From assembly GCA_951230915.1 (NCBI GenBank), contig OX579638.1:15084696-15148695 (forward strand): a stretch of 64,000 bases of DNA, written 5' to 3'. Position numbers and translations under genes: made by a program. The notes under the pieces are model-generated. The model did no database searches. It was given only the letters and a program-made list of their open reading frames with translations, and was not told where the DNA came from. Source of the stretch: Antitrichia curtipendula (taxonomy: Eukaryota > Streptophyta > Bryopsida > Hypnales > Leucodontaceae). This document shows positions 46,002 through 58,339 of the stretch, in pieces; the first letter of the stretch is position 1; each line of letters begins with the position of its first letter.

Positions 46002-46946
46002 CCCCTAAAGGTTTTTGACTATGTTTTCACAAAAAACACTCTCAAACTGCCATTTTTAGTACAAGTACCAAATTTTGGAAAAAAAACGTTTTTGGACACA
46101 TGTAACCTTAGGATCTTGTAGTAAACTAGTTTGAGAAGATGTGGAAAAAATTTCAGAAATTTCCACTGTGTAGATTGCAAGATATTAGCATTTGAAGTGA
46201 CAAAAAACCTTTTTTTGTCCCTGCGAAAAAACGGGCAGCTGCACTTCACATGGTCACATTTGTATGAAAAAATGTCCAAAATGGTGGTAACTCTTTGGAT
46301 TCATTCTTCAAAGAAAGTTAGCTACATGCTTGAAAATTTTCAGATCATTTGGAATTGTACAACATATAGGAAAAAAATAGTAAGTAGAAAGAAGTAGAAA
46401 ATGATTCAAAACACTAAATTGTTAAGGATTTAATTATGGAATTGAAAAATGCCAATCCAAACGATTGTAATGTTGTAATAAACAATCTACACCTTGTGTT
46501 TATATTTTTTTCCAAAAATATTGAAAATTGAGTTAAATAAAGGACTTCAAAGTTTATTTTAGAGTAGAGATTCCATAACTACCCGCAAACTACCCACAAC
46601 TAAAATTCCTCATAACTTTCATCTCATAAATCAAAGTGGAATGATTCAAAGCTTTCCTTGTGCACATAAATCTAGAGAACCAATTTCAATTTTTTATTTC
46701 TCTAGAAAATGATTTTTAAAGAAGTTTTTTTTGCTGCCCAGGCTTCTCGCCGAACAATGAAAACTACATATCATACCATAACTTTTTAACCATGTGGTCA
46801 AAAGTTATGAAAATTGTTGGGCCCTAAAGCTACTCCTTGGGCACATCTTGTGTGAAAATTTCAAAGAAAAAAAATAAAAATTCCATTCGTGGTGAGCTGC
46901 CTCAAAACGCTATGTTGTCAAAAAACGGTGTTTGGTCCTTTAGGGA
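46002..46946 (+). mobile_element. TTAA-flanked MITE (piggyBac-like), copy B, 945 bp
   Basis: TTAA at 45998-46001 and 46947-46950. Ends CCCCTAAAGG and CCTTTAGGGA. The interior in order: 'actatgttttcac', 'ccttaggatcttgtagtaaa', 'gattgcaagatattagcat', 'gggcagctgcacttcac', 'ggaattgtacaacata', 'gatttaattatggaattg', 'ataactttcatctcataaat', 'ggtgagctgcc'. This is the best reference copy for the family. Non-coding. Confidence 0.85.
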
Positions 46947-46949
46947 TTA

Positions 46950-47863
46950 ACTGCAAATGGCTTCACATAGAATCCCATTCTTTTGTCTCCATAGGATTTT
47001 CGTGTTCAAGTGTGACAACATCCACTCGAATATAAATTATTGTGTTGTCATAGGTTGAAATCCACAATAATTTTTGTAACAAACACAAGTGGAGGCACGA
47101 GATGTAAGTGAGATCTTTTTAGTACATATAGTCCAAAAGTGGTAGTTACAAGTATAGAAGACAAATATAACATTCTTTTTGAAAAATCTTTGGTTAAAAA
47201 GTATCTATAGATTAGAGGATTAAAACCTCTTGAAATGTACATTGTTGGTACATTGACGAAAGAAAAATGTACCTCCTTGTCATGATCACTTTAAGAGCAT
47301 GGACACTTTTAGAGTAGATTACCTTATGATTACCTACAACTTGTGAAGGAAAATAGTAAGTGTTTCTTACAATTGATCCTATTATTATTCCTTATGCATA
47401 AGTATAACATTTATTTTGGACAAATATTAGGCATCTTGTATCAGTTTAGGGTATTTATATTGCTTAAAATTTATAAAACTATACACATTCTTACATACAA
47501 CACCAACATTCTTCATTTTGAAAGTAGCATTGATAAGGTAGAAGCACCCATTCCTATGCATTCAAGCAATTTAGCATATTTGGAGGTACTTTTTTTTGAG
47601 AAAAATATTTCTATAATATTGGCAATTAAAAATTATGAATTTAAAATATAAAAAATAAAAACAAATGCCTTTTTATTATGAATTTTCAAAGGAAAGCTTC
47701 ATAGGGCACCCCAAATGACACTCTAATAAAACTACCTTGATTTTGACATGGAAATCTAAAAAAATCAACAGTCACCAACCACGGTTAAGCATGGAGATAG
47801 TTTCAAGGTACTTTGGGTAACTTTTTAAGGGAACTCTACAATGAATCAATGGGTACTTCTACC
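46950..47863. other. AT-rich spacer with a family H scrap
   Basis: Near 47221-47330 a fragment with 'cttgaaatgtacattgttggtacatt' and an end ATTACCT|TA derives from family H. The 102-codon frame at 47343-47651 is a low-complexity AT-rich chance frame in my reading. Confidence 0.45.
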
Positions 47864-47867
47864 TTAA

Positions 47868-48799
47868 CACCTAAAAGACCAAGATGCATTTTTTGGCAAT
47901 ACAAAAATTTGGGGCAGGTTCTTGTGATTGGAGATTTGCATATTTTAGGCTGAAATTTTAACAGAAGGTGGGGACAAGGAATATCTTTCATAGGCAATAA
48001 ATTTTATGAAAATTGGAAATATAAATAAAAAAATTATGGCCTAGTATGTTTTTTTTGTCATGTCTAGGCAATCCGGGTAGATCAGAAAAGATATTTTTCT
48101 TAGAAACAAAAATTTGAAATTGGTTTTTTGGAGTTATATATACGTGAAAAGATTTGAATCATTTCATTTTGATCAATGAGTCAAAAGTTATGAGAAGTTT
48201 TAGTTTGTAGGTAGCTTGGTGGGTAGTTATGGATTCTCTACTCTAAATTAAACTTTGAAGTCCTATTTTACTCAATTTTCAATACTTCTTGAAAAAAAAA
48301 GAATTATAAGATGTAGATTGTTTATTACAACATTGCAACCATTGAAATTGGCATTTTTCAATTCTGTAACTAAATTATCAACAATTTAATATTTTAAATC
48401 ATGCTCTATTTTTTTCTACTTATTATTTTTTCCTTTATGTTGTATAATTATAAATGATATGAAAATTTTCAAGCATGTTTCCAACTTGCTTTGAAGAATG
48501 AATCCGAAGAACCACTACTTTGGACATTTTTTCATAGAAAAGTGAGCTTGTGAAGTGCAGCTCCCCTATCTTTTGCAAGGCCAAGAAAATGACTTTAATG
48601 AATTTGAATGTCTATATCTTGCAATCCACGCGGTGGAAATTTCTGAAATTTTTACCACATGTTCTCAAGTTCGTATACTACAAGATCCTACGGTTACATG
48701 TGTCAAAAAAAATTCAAAAATTTGGTGCTTGTAGTCTTGTATTAGAAATGGTAGTTTTGGAGCGTTTTTGGTGAAAACTTAGTCAAGAAACTTAAGGGG
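47868..48799 (-). mobile_element. TTAA-flanked MITE (piggyBac-like), copy C, 932 bp
   Basis: TTAA at 47864-47867 and 48800-48803, ends CACCTAAAAG and CTTAAGGGG. The interior is colinear with copy A (28.05 kb) and inverted relative to copy B. Includes 'gatcctacggttacatg' and 'caatccacgcggtggaaat'. Confidence 0.8.
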
Positions 48800-48804
48800 T
48801 TAAC

Positions 48805-50590
48805 AAATTCATTCGATCCGATATTGAGAAAATATAAAACTAATGGCAATGAAGAGTAAATGTAGTTCAATTACTTAACCCTTTGAAGCCCTAGGAACCA
48901 CAAATTAGTTTCTAAGGTGAAAAAAATAGAAAAAAAATTTAATTTGAAGAGAATTGAAACTAAGTTAGGAAATGGAGGTTCCTAATTTTTTTTGATAGAA
49001 ATTAATTGGAGCAATAAAATTTTAAAATACAATTGCATTCAATAGTTATATGCATTTATATATAGCTATGTTTGTATGGAAATACATAGAAAGAATTGCA
49101 AAAGATGTGTCTCTTCTATATCTTGAATAACATTGCCGGTATTTAGGTGGGAAAGCAAATACAAAAATGGCATAAGTGGATAGGCACTTTCTGGAAAGGT
49201 GGTTTCAGGTAAAAGTGTTTGCCTTGAAAAAACACCGAGTTTTTAGTTGTAAATGGATTTGACCTAGGTATGAAGTAATCCACAATCACATGAATGTAGA
49301 AGTATAGTGAAAAACTACAACAAAATCGATGTTTTATTACTGCACAATATGATTGTAATGAGTTGTAAAATCAAAAAATATGACTCATGCAAAAATCACT
49401 ATAGATGATTCACAATATGACTAGGTCTAGTCATTACCAACAAGTCGCTTCAGACATGAATCATATTTGCAGTCATATGGATTGGAGGGGCTAATTAGTC
49501 ATATTTTGCCAACGTGGTATATACATTGAATATCCTTGAGGGCTTGACTTTTTCTTGAGCTACCTGGGCAAAGAAAAAAAATTCCTATGTGACATAAAAC
49601 TTTGTATAGTCATATTTTTTGTTGATGTGAAATATGACTCTTATGAGTCATATTTTTTGCTAATGTGGAAGATGATTGTCTTAAATTATATTTTTGGATG
49701 GTGTAAAATATGACTTTTGTGAGTCATATTTTCTGCTAGTGTGGAAGATGATTGTCTTAAATTATATTTTTGGATGGTATAAAATATGACTCTTGTGAGT
49801 CATATTTTTTATTGATGTGGTAGATCAAGTGGATGCCATTGATAATTTTATGATCGATTGCATTCATATTTTGGGAAGTGCAAAGTCATATTTTGGGAAG
49901 TGCAAAATCACATTTTACACATATAACTATAAACATTATGTAACTATAGCTAGTTATATTTGGTCAATATATCACTAGAAGAAAAACATGTCCGGCACAA
50001 CCAACTACTATGCAACTAGTGTCCTATACAACTATCTTGCAACTATAACCCTCTCTATTAGCACCAAATCTAACGTAATTGTTTTATGTCATTGTTTTAC
50101 AGCATTCATACATTGTTTTAGTTGCAAAGCAATCAATCTATAGTTGCAAAAAACAACTAGGAAAAGATTGCAACTGTAAAATGACCATAGTTGTTTCCTA
50201 ATTGCTTTCTAGTTGTACACTAGTTGTTTCTTAGTTGTTTCTTAGTGGTTTTTTGTAGTACTAGAAAATTCAGCTTTCATGTTGATTTGGTTGCATAGAT
50301 TTGATTCACTTTCTATTGATATGGATAGAAATCAATGGGAAGGTGAACCAAATGAATGCGACCAAATCAACAAAAAAATTGAATTTTCTAATAGTGAAGC
50401 TAGTTGTTTCCTAGTTGCTCTTAAGTCGTACACTAGTAGTTTCTTAGTCGGTTTTTAGTTATTTCCTAGTTGCTTCCATAGTTCATTTTCATTTATCTTA
50501 TATCAGTTGTTCCATATCAATAGTAAAGAGTACCATTAGGTTGGACATATAAGACTTGTAAGTTCTTGTAGTCTTATGCAATGAATCTTG
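48805..50590. other. AT-rich spacer with short tandem repeats
   Basis: No gene seen. Contains the 76-bp tandem below and, at about 50100-50470, repeated 'tagttgtttcctagttgc'-type words of no fixed period. Confidence 0.5.
49600..49820. repeat. 76-bp tandem repeat, about 2.5 units
   Basis: GAGTCATATTTT starts recur at 49645, 49721 and 49797, exactly 76 bases apart, with 'gtggaagatgattgtcttaa' and 'tttttggatgg' inside each full unit. Few substitutions separate the units, so the expansion is recent. GAGTCATA-type words also occur nearby outside the array. Confidence 0.85.
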
Positions 50591-50594
50591 TTAA

Positions 50595-52483
50595 CCCCTA
50601 AAAGTCGGAGACTATGTTTTCACCAAAAATAGTCTAAAACTGCCACTTCTGATACAAGCACCAAATTTTAGATAAAAAAAAGCATTTATGGACCAAGTAA
50701 CCGTAGGATCTTGTAGTAAACTAGTTTGGAAATATGTGGAAAAAATTTCAGAATTTTTCACCGTGTAGATTGCAAGATTTTAACCCCTCATCGCCGAAGG
50801 GGACGAAAAGTGTCCTCAAAGAAAATTCAAAGTGCTATAACTTTTGCATCTGATGTCCGAATTCAATAAAATTTGTTGTTAAAGTTGCGCTCTCTTTTTT
50901 AGTTTGTGTCGTAAAATTTTCAGATCGATCCAAGTTGTACTGATTTCTTGGAAGCCAATCCAAGTTCATAGGTTCAATTTGAATTCACCAAACTGCATTT
51001 GAAGGCTGCAACTTCGGGGCTTGTATCTCCTTCATCCAATGTTTGTTTTCAATAAAATCTGTTGGATTACGTTCCACTTGAAGACTAGTTATTGTGGTAA
51101 AGTTTTCATGTCAATCCAAGTTGGTTTGAATGCTTGGGAGCAATTCGAAGTTCAAAATCCCGCACTACAATAAACTTCAGAGGCTTGTATCTTCTTCATA
51201 CAATTTTCGTTTCCAATAAATGTTTTTGAGAAAGTTGCGCATACTAGTCTATTTTGTGTGGCTAAAATTTCATATCAATCCAAAAAGTTATGAGTGACTG
51301 AGAAGTATTTTAATAGAAGGAGGTTTAGCTTCATATGTGTTTTTTGCAACTTTTCTTGCCTTTTTTTTTACATTTGCAAGCCATTTTGCAAACATATTGA
51401 GTCAATTGAATGATGTTTTTTTTCACCAATGTGTTTTTATGTTGGTTTTGAATCACTTTATATTTTTAAGGTTTTTCATTTGAGTAGGTTTAGGAATCGA
51501 ATTTCACATCCAAGTGTGTTAGAAGGAAAATTTCAGCATCTTTTTTCAACACTAAAACATTATAATCTTGCAATCCATGCGGTCGAATGACTCCAAATTT
51601 GATACACATCATCTACAACATGTTCACTACAAGATTTTACGGTTAAGATCTCTATAACTTAGTGATATTGAGATCTACATCACTTCAAAAGCACTACTGT
51701 TTTTGAACCCAAATGGGACTTCGGTGGTGAGGGGTTAACGTTTGAAGTGACAAAACTCATTTTTTTAGCCCTGTAAAAATATGGGCAGCTGCACTTCACA
51801 AGGTCACATTTGTATGAAAAAATCTCCAAAATGATTGTGCTTTTTTGGACTCATTCTTCAAGGCAAGTTGGCTACATGCTTAAAAAAATTTAGATCATTT
51901 GGAATTGTACAACATATAGAAAAAGTATAGCAAGTAGAAAGAAGTAGAGAATGATTCAAAACACTAAATTGTTAAGAATTTAATTATAAAATTGAAAATT
52001 CTAATCCCAACGGTGGTAATATAGTAATAAACAATTTACATTATATGTTGTTGTTTTTTTCAAAAAATATTAAAAATTGAGTTAAATTAAGGACTCCAAA
52101 GTTTATTTTTGAGTAGGGAATCCATAACTACCCGCAAACTAAAGCACCTCATAACTTTCAACTCATAAATCAAAATGGAATTATTCAAAGCTTTCCAAGT
52201 ATACATAAATCTAAAGAGCCAATTTCAAATTTTTATTTTTGAAAAAAGTTTTTTTTTAGATTTTTTAGATTTTTTTTTGGGCTGCCCATCGAGCATTGAA
52301 AATTACAGATCATGCAATAACTTTTGAACAATGAAGTCAAAAGTTATGAAAATTGTTGGGCCTTAAAAATAAACCTCGTCCCCATATTGTGTGAATTTCA
52401 GCAAAAAACAATAAAAACTCCATACGCAATGAGCTGCCCCAAATCGCTATGTTGCCAAAAAAGGCAGTTTGGACGTTTAGAGG
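50595..52483 (+). mobile_element. TTAA-flanked MITE (piggyBac-like), copy D, interrupted
   Basis: TTAA at 50591-50594 and 52484-52487, ends CCCCTAAAAG and GTTTAGAGG. Orientation as copy B. The element is split at 50780-51738 by another TTAA-flanked element; without the insert it would be about 930 bp, close to its relatives. Confidence 0.82.
50784..51734 (+). mobile_element. TTAA-flanked MITE, second subfamily, nested copy (951 bp)
   Basis: TTAA at 50780-50783 and 51735-51738. Ends CCCCTCATCGCCGAAG and CTTCGGTGGTGAGGGG are inverted repeats. Copies A and B keep the uninterrupted site (gcaagata(t/a)tagcatttgaa), which confirms insertion with a single TTAA at the empty site. The interior matches 36992-37965 in reverse. 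Non-coding. Confidence 0.87.
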
Positions 52484-52489
52484 TTAATA

Positions 52490-53700
52490 ATTCTAAGATT
52501 TCTACAATTCGTAGATTTCTACAATCTATGGAAATAAAAGAATATTTAAAGCCCAATTTTTTTTTAAATCTATGAAATTTTAAGGTATCATAAACCAATG
52601 AAATCTATTAAATACCAATATTTGAGTTTTTGAAATCTAGGAAGAAAGTAGATCTGAAATTTTGAAATCTAGAAAAAAATAGATTTGAAATTCAAAAAAC
52701 TAAACAAAAGATAGATATGAAATTCTGAAATCTATAAATCATTGAGATTAATATTTTAAAATCTACAAATTTACAAGTCGCAAATGAATCACACACGAGG
52801 CGTGACTTTTGCAATTGCTACACCTTTTTCCTAGATTTTAGGGTGTCCACTGCAACTACAAGTCTCCAAATTATCACCAGTTGCAAACCAGTCGCAAGTG
52901 TCCTATGCAACTAAAAAACTAGTTACATAGTATAGTTGCAAAAACCTTCATTTTCTTCTAGTGTATATTATGAAATATAACTCAAGCAAGTGATATTATG
53001 GATGATTGAGAGTTACATTTTTTAAATTTGTGTGCGGTTTGTGATTGGGGTGACTAAGGTCTAAATTAGCTTCAGTTACAAACTACAATCACATTTTCCA
53101 TGCATTTAAATGGTCATGACATGTTACAATCATACATCAAGATGATTCAACTGTTGAATAAAAGACTTCATTTAATTAAAAACAAATACATATGTTTTAG
53201 AGATATGCAAGAGACTATTATATTAATGAAGGAGAATGCGAGAAGGAATGAAACTTTCTTTGATGACATTTATTAGTCATCAATACACAACATATATATT
53301 ATAATGAATCATTCACACATACCAATAGAATGTATATTTCTTACAATAATCTAAAGATAGTTGCAAGTAGCTTCCAACAACTTTGTTCTAGCTTTTGGTA
53401 CCTCCACATACAATTAAAGAAATGGGAGGTTAATTTTTAGTGACTGAACAACAAAGCTCAACCTTCAAAGTCTTATAACAACACAAAATATGTGGCACAA
53501 GTTTAGAGTAGGAAGAATAATAATGGTGATGGAAGGAACAAGAAGAAAAAAATATCAAGTGCTAAGATAACAGCAACCAAAAATTAAGATGCAATGGCAA
53601 AATCCATTAAAATGGCATATGAAATCCATCACTTTTAGAACAATTGGTTTGAATATCTAGGACAAGTATAGATGTAAAACAACCAAAGTTCTGGAATGCC
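52490..53700. other. AT-rich spacer, nothing recognised
   Basis: Irregular repeats of 'gaaatctagaa/gaaatctataa' occupy about 52600-52760. No gene is supported. Confidence 0.4.
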
Positions 53701-53722
53701 GCCATTTTAATAAAATTCGCCG

Positions 53723-53960
53723 TTGCAACAAGAAACAAGAGTTAAAATGCAACAAGTGAAGAAACAAGAAGCAAGAACTAAAAAACAACAAGAGCAAGAA
53801 TTAAAATGCAACAAGAAGAAACAAAATCATGAACCAAAAACAATAAAAAAAAAAAAAAAAAGAGTAAGATGCAACAAAAGGCAACAACCAAGAAGTAAAA
53901 AATAAGCAATAAAGAAAAAGCAACAAGAAATAATAGCTAAAAGACAACAAAAGGCAAGGA
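53723..53960. repeat. A-rich CAA/GAA low-complexity tract
   Basis: Irregular 'caacaagaagaaacaag' and 'aaaatgcaacaag' words with a run of 17 A. The open frame through it (rich in Gln, Lys, Arg) reflects composition only. Confidence 0.75.
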
Positions 53961-54815
53961 AGAAGAATCCAAAGAAGTGATGGCTAGGGTTTCAAAACCC
54001 TAGAAAAGTGGCATCTAGGGGTTCAAAATCCTAAACAATGATTTTTTCATATTTTTTTTAATTGCTCATATTTTTTTTGGGCTATCCAAAAGAAAAAAAT
54101 GTTACTACCACGGAAATATGATTGGTAGTGGGATTCAACGTTCTCCAAACATGTTCCATGTTGTTTCCTATGAAATATTTTGTTGTTCCCAACACACATA
54201 TAGTATATGCCCGTGAAGTACAAGGCCCAAAAATGATTGACAATTATATTTTGCAGTCATATTTCTCCCCAAGGTGTTGGCTTCCAAGAATATGATTGCA
54301 AGCAATCACTTGTATAAAAGTTAATACAATTTACTTTTCAATTTGTATAAAAGATTTCAACTTGAAATTTGGAGGGCTTATAGAAAATCTCCTTTTCTAA
54401 ATTTGACAACAATTCAACATCCTTTTATTCTAAGAACCTTTTTGTCTCTTAAAAGCTTAAAGTGCTTTGTGCTAAGACTTTTTGAGAAGTGAGTGTCCTC
54501 ATACAATCATATATATCATACTCAAATTTAGACCATATACTATACAACCGTTACAACCATTAGCTATATGTGACAACTATATTAGAATTCAAGATTGAGA
54601 AATTCTTCAATGTCTCCAACACATGTTGAACTCTTGCACTCTTCATCTATCAATTCAATCATTCTTGCTTCTTGTATGTCTTGATTGTTGTGTATTTTTG
54701 TGCTTTTTATTCATGTCCTTGACAGTTTGGCAAGATTGCTAAACTGATATCTATTATAAAATTTTAAATTTTTTATCAAAAATTTGTATTCTTGGAATTG
54801 ATATCATTGCTTATC

Positions 54816-56010
54816 ATGGTTGATCCATTAGAGAGAATTGCAACTACATTGGACAATTTGCAAGCACCAATGGGACAATTACACAATGTTCAATTAGAAA
54901 CCACCATCAAATGTTTTTCCAGCTACATCAGAGGGTCATTTCAAGCATGTTTCATGTGCTAGGAACTAGCCACAATTACCCAAAATTTTAAATAAAAATC
55001 TTACATTTAAAATTAACTAATTTAAAAAATATATATTATTATTTGATGTGGAATTGGTTTGTTACATCAAATTGTTGATTTGGGATTGATTTGACACAGT
55101 TCCCATGTTTCCAATAGTTCAAGAATTTGGGGCCCTTTACAACCCCAAAATCTCATGTAATGCTTGCCCTCAAGTTTCAAAAGATGTCCTGAACAATCTA
55201 CAACATCAATTGGAAGAAATAAAATTAGCAAACATAAGAGGAAAGACTCATCAATTGGTTACAAAGGAACCCAAAATTAGAATGCTTGACAAATTTTGAT
55301 GGAACAAAAGCAAAATTTGGTGGATTTATGAATTCAACAAGTAAGACTATACTTACGCCTACATTCATTTAGCTACCCTGATGACTTTGCAAAAGTGGGA
55401 TTTGTTGGGACCTTCTTAACTGGCATTATATTGTCATGGTTTGCACCATGCATTATTGGAGTGAAATTCCAAAATACTTGACAATTTTGAGGTGTTTATG
55501 ACCAAATTATATGCTACATTGAGGGATAAGCGATAGAAAAAGGATAGCAAAAACACAAATAAGAAACCTTTGATAGAAATCTTGCCTTAGCTTCTGAGTA
55601 TGCTTCATAATTTTGACAACTTATCTACAATCTAAATTGGAACAATAAGAGCCTTATTAGTCAGTTTCAAGTTGGACTCAAAGATGATGCGAAAGACTTG
55701 CTTCTCACAATGTTCAACGTTGACACACTTGGCAAATTCATTACACAAGCTATTACGTACAATAATAGATTGTTTGAAAGACGTCAAGAAAAGTGATCCA
55801 GATGGAATAGCACGCTCTAATTTGTTGAATCAACAACGCTATTATTACAAACAATTTTGTGCCAAATCAAGATGATCCTATGAAAATTGACTTCACCCAA
55901 TTTAAACCTTTAAAGCAAGAGAAAAGAATATAGAAGTCAATCAAAGGGGCTTTGTTTATATTGTGGTGAACCAAATCATATTGCTAAAAATTGCCCCAAT
56001 AAAAGGAGTC
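54816..56010 (+). pseudogene. Broken Ty3/gypsy-type retrotransposon gag
   Basis: The start MVDPLERIATTLDNLQ (54816) is followed, across several frameshifts and stops, by gag-like text: FEVFMTKLYATL near 55490, then LISQFQVGLKDDAKDLLLTM and FITQAITYNNRLFERRQ near 55650-55795. PMKIDFTQFKPL precedes a CCHC zinc knuckle (C-L-Y-C-GEPN-H-IAKN-C) at about 55953-55992. Order and motifs match the capsid and nucleocapsid part of Ty3/gypsy Gag. Protease, reverse transcriptase and integrase are missing, and the 3' side is replaced at about 56018 by half of a TTAA-type MITE. Clearly dead. Confidence 0.85.
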
Positions 56011-56017
56011 TCAAAAT

Positions 56018-56495
56018 GGTTGTTACAACCAGTGGGATTGGCATTTTTCAATTCCATAACTAAATTCTTGAGAATTTTGCATTTTGAATCATTCTCTACT
56101 TCTTTCTACTTACTAATTTTTTTCTATATGTTGTACAATTCTAAATGATCTAAAAATTCTCAAGCATGCATCCAACTTGTTTAGATGATTGAATCAAAAG
56201 AGTAATCACCATTTTGAACATTTTTTCATACAAATGAGACCTTGTGAAGTACAGCTGCCCAGTTTTTTACAAGGCCCCCCAAAGGATTTTTGTCAAATCG
56301 AACGCTAATATCTTGCAATCCACATAGTGAATTTTTTTGAAATTTTTACCACGTCCTTTCAAACCAGCGTACTACAAGATCCTATGGTTACATGTGTTCA
56401 ATTTGTTTTTTTATCTAAATTTTTTTTGGTACTCGTACTAAAAATGACAATTTTGGAGCATTTTTGGTGAAATCATAGTCTCTGACTTTTAGGAG
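56018..56495 (-). mobile_element. Truncated TTAA-flanked MITE, copy F
   Basis: Only the half ending CTTTTAGGAG|TTAA (56496-56499) is present. It includes 'tttcaattccataactaaatt', 'cttgcaatccaca' and 'gatcctatggttacatg'. The other half and its TTAA are absent; the break coincides with the end of the gag remnant. Confidence 0.75.
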
Positions 56496-56569
56496 TTAAC
56501 AGTTAACCTTAGCCGGACAAACTCTACTCCCATGCAGTGCAGTGCACAGGGAGAACGGGAGGGTGTTAC

Positions 56570-56596
56570 CCCCCCGCCCCCCCCCCCCCGGGGGGT
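56570..56596. repeat. C-run followed by G-run
   Basis: Seven C, one G, twelve-plus C, then six G. It is highly exceptional for this AT-rich window and could fold or form a G-quadruplex on the minus strand; homopolymer length may also be a sequencing uncertainty. Confidence 0.8.
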
Positions 56597-56969
56597 CTCA
56601 CTCTTAGATAGGACAAAGTAGGACATTTATTTTAAAGTTCTGTACTGTCTTCTCTCCCTTCTGGTCTCAAGTCTGGATATGAAGTAAGAAACTCACCCCA
56701 GTTAGTTAATTAATCTTAAGAGGCAAGTTTAAAATTTACAGGCTTTTTTACTCTGTGCTGTGATACTATGTGTGAGCTCTCTAGGGAGTTCAGAAGCTGA
56801 GAATAATTTATTTGTATTGAATGTCACCGGAACTAGGCAGGGTTACTCACTCTTCACAAATTTCTTCAGAAAATTAAAAGTTGTTACCACTTTCCACTCT
56901 TATTATTTGTTAACTAATTATAGCCACTTCCATATGTACAAGAGTGAAATTAACCCCTAACCCTAGAAC

Positions 56970-58140
56970 GTCCTGATTCATCTCCAAAATTGATGATTTG
57001 AAAAAAATCATTATAAAGTGCTATTTGGAAATATAATTTGGAATTGATATACAAATAAAAGTTATAGACTGAGAGTTGTAGATTCCATCTGTATGGTTAG
57101 ATTCACCAATTATGTCACCAATATTTTTTTATAAATTTTGAAAGGAAATTTCAAAATTCCTTCAAAATTTGATAACATGCAAAATATTATCATTTTTGAA
57201 GTAAAATTTGTTGGAAGGGATTTGAAATGAGATTCTCTTGACATGGTGATTTTTTGAAAAAAATTTGTTCTTAATATCTGTGACCTCATTTTGTCAAATC
57301 CAGTTCTGAATTGTAGTCAATGCAATTTAGATTGGTCAACCACTTGACATACTTGCACATTGATAATTTTAGGAAAATATGTACTCTAGTAACACCAAAT
57401 CCAACCCTTAGATAGACCAATAACTTGATATATTATCTCCACAAATTAGAAGATCTTTCACCCAAATAGATAGGAAGATGAAACTTCAGTTTCAATTTGT
57501 TCATCGTCCAGAAAATGGACATTGGAGTGCTCCAAGGCTAAACATCTGGAATCTTTTCCAAAATTGACAATTTGGAAAAAAACATTGTATAGTACAATTT
57601 GGAAGAATATTTTGGAATTGCTATACAAGTAAAAGCTGTAGATTTTGAGTTCCAAATTCCATCCACATGGTTAGATCCATCAATGCTACCACCAATCTTT
57701 TTCTATAAATTTTAAAAGGAAAATTTCAGATTTCCTTCTAATTTCAATTATAAGCAAAACATTATTATTTTTTGAGTAAAAACCTGTTGGAATAGATTTG
57801 AAGTGAGGTTCTCTTGACATAGTGATTTTTTGAAATATTTTGTATTCTTTACATCTATGACCTTATTTTTGCAAATATAGTTTTGAACTAGAGTCAATGC
57901 AAGTTGACCACTTGACACACTTCCACATTTGTAATTTTAGAAAAATATGTATTCTAGTTACACCAAATCCAAATGATGGATAGGACAACAATTTGAACCA
58001 AAAATTAGGATGACTTTCATCCAAGCAAGAATGAGATCAAAACAAGAATCTAAATCTATTCATTGTTTAAAAAATGGATGTTGAAGTGCTTTAGAGTTCA
58101 TCATATTTTAAAGAAAAGAAGTTGAATGTCTTGGTAAAAA
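56970..58140 (+). repeat. Tandem duplication, period about 560 bp
   Basis: Landmarks recur in order: 'tatacaaataaaagttatag' / 'tatacaagtaaaagctgtag', 'atggttagat(t/c)ca', 'ttctcttgacat(g/a)gtgatttttt', 'aaaatatgta(c/t)tctagt', 'acaccaaatcca', and 'aaaatgga(c/t)(a/g)ttg(g/a)agtgct' at about 57510 and 58070. Divergence is moderate to high. No open frame persists in both units, so I see no coding role. Confidence 0.75.
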
Positions 58141-58339
58141 AACATTGGATCATAAGACATATTTAAAATGATCAATAAAATTATGTTTGAGAAGATATGT
58201 AAGTCAACTAATTATTCCTAAAATGGATTATTTCTATCTTGAACACTTATGAACTAATTTGTAATAATTTACTTTTATAATAATCCTCGCATGAATGATA
58301 ATTATCATTTGAAATTATGGTTTTAGTCTTAACTACACC

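Noticed and set aside
47343..47651. 102-codon frame
   Set aside because: Ile/Leu/Phe/Tyr/Asn-rich, as expected of random AT-rich DNA, and flanked by MITE scraps.
53723..53905. Gln/Lys-rich 60-codon frame
   Set aside because: Produced by CAA/GAA low-complexity DNA.
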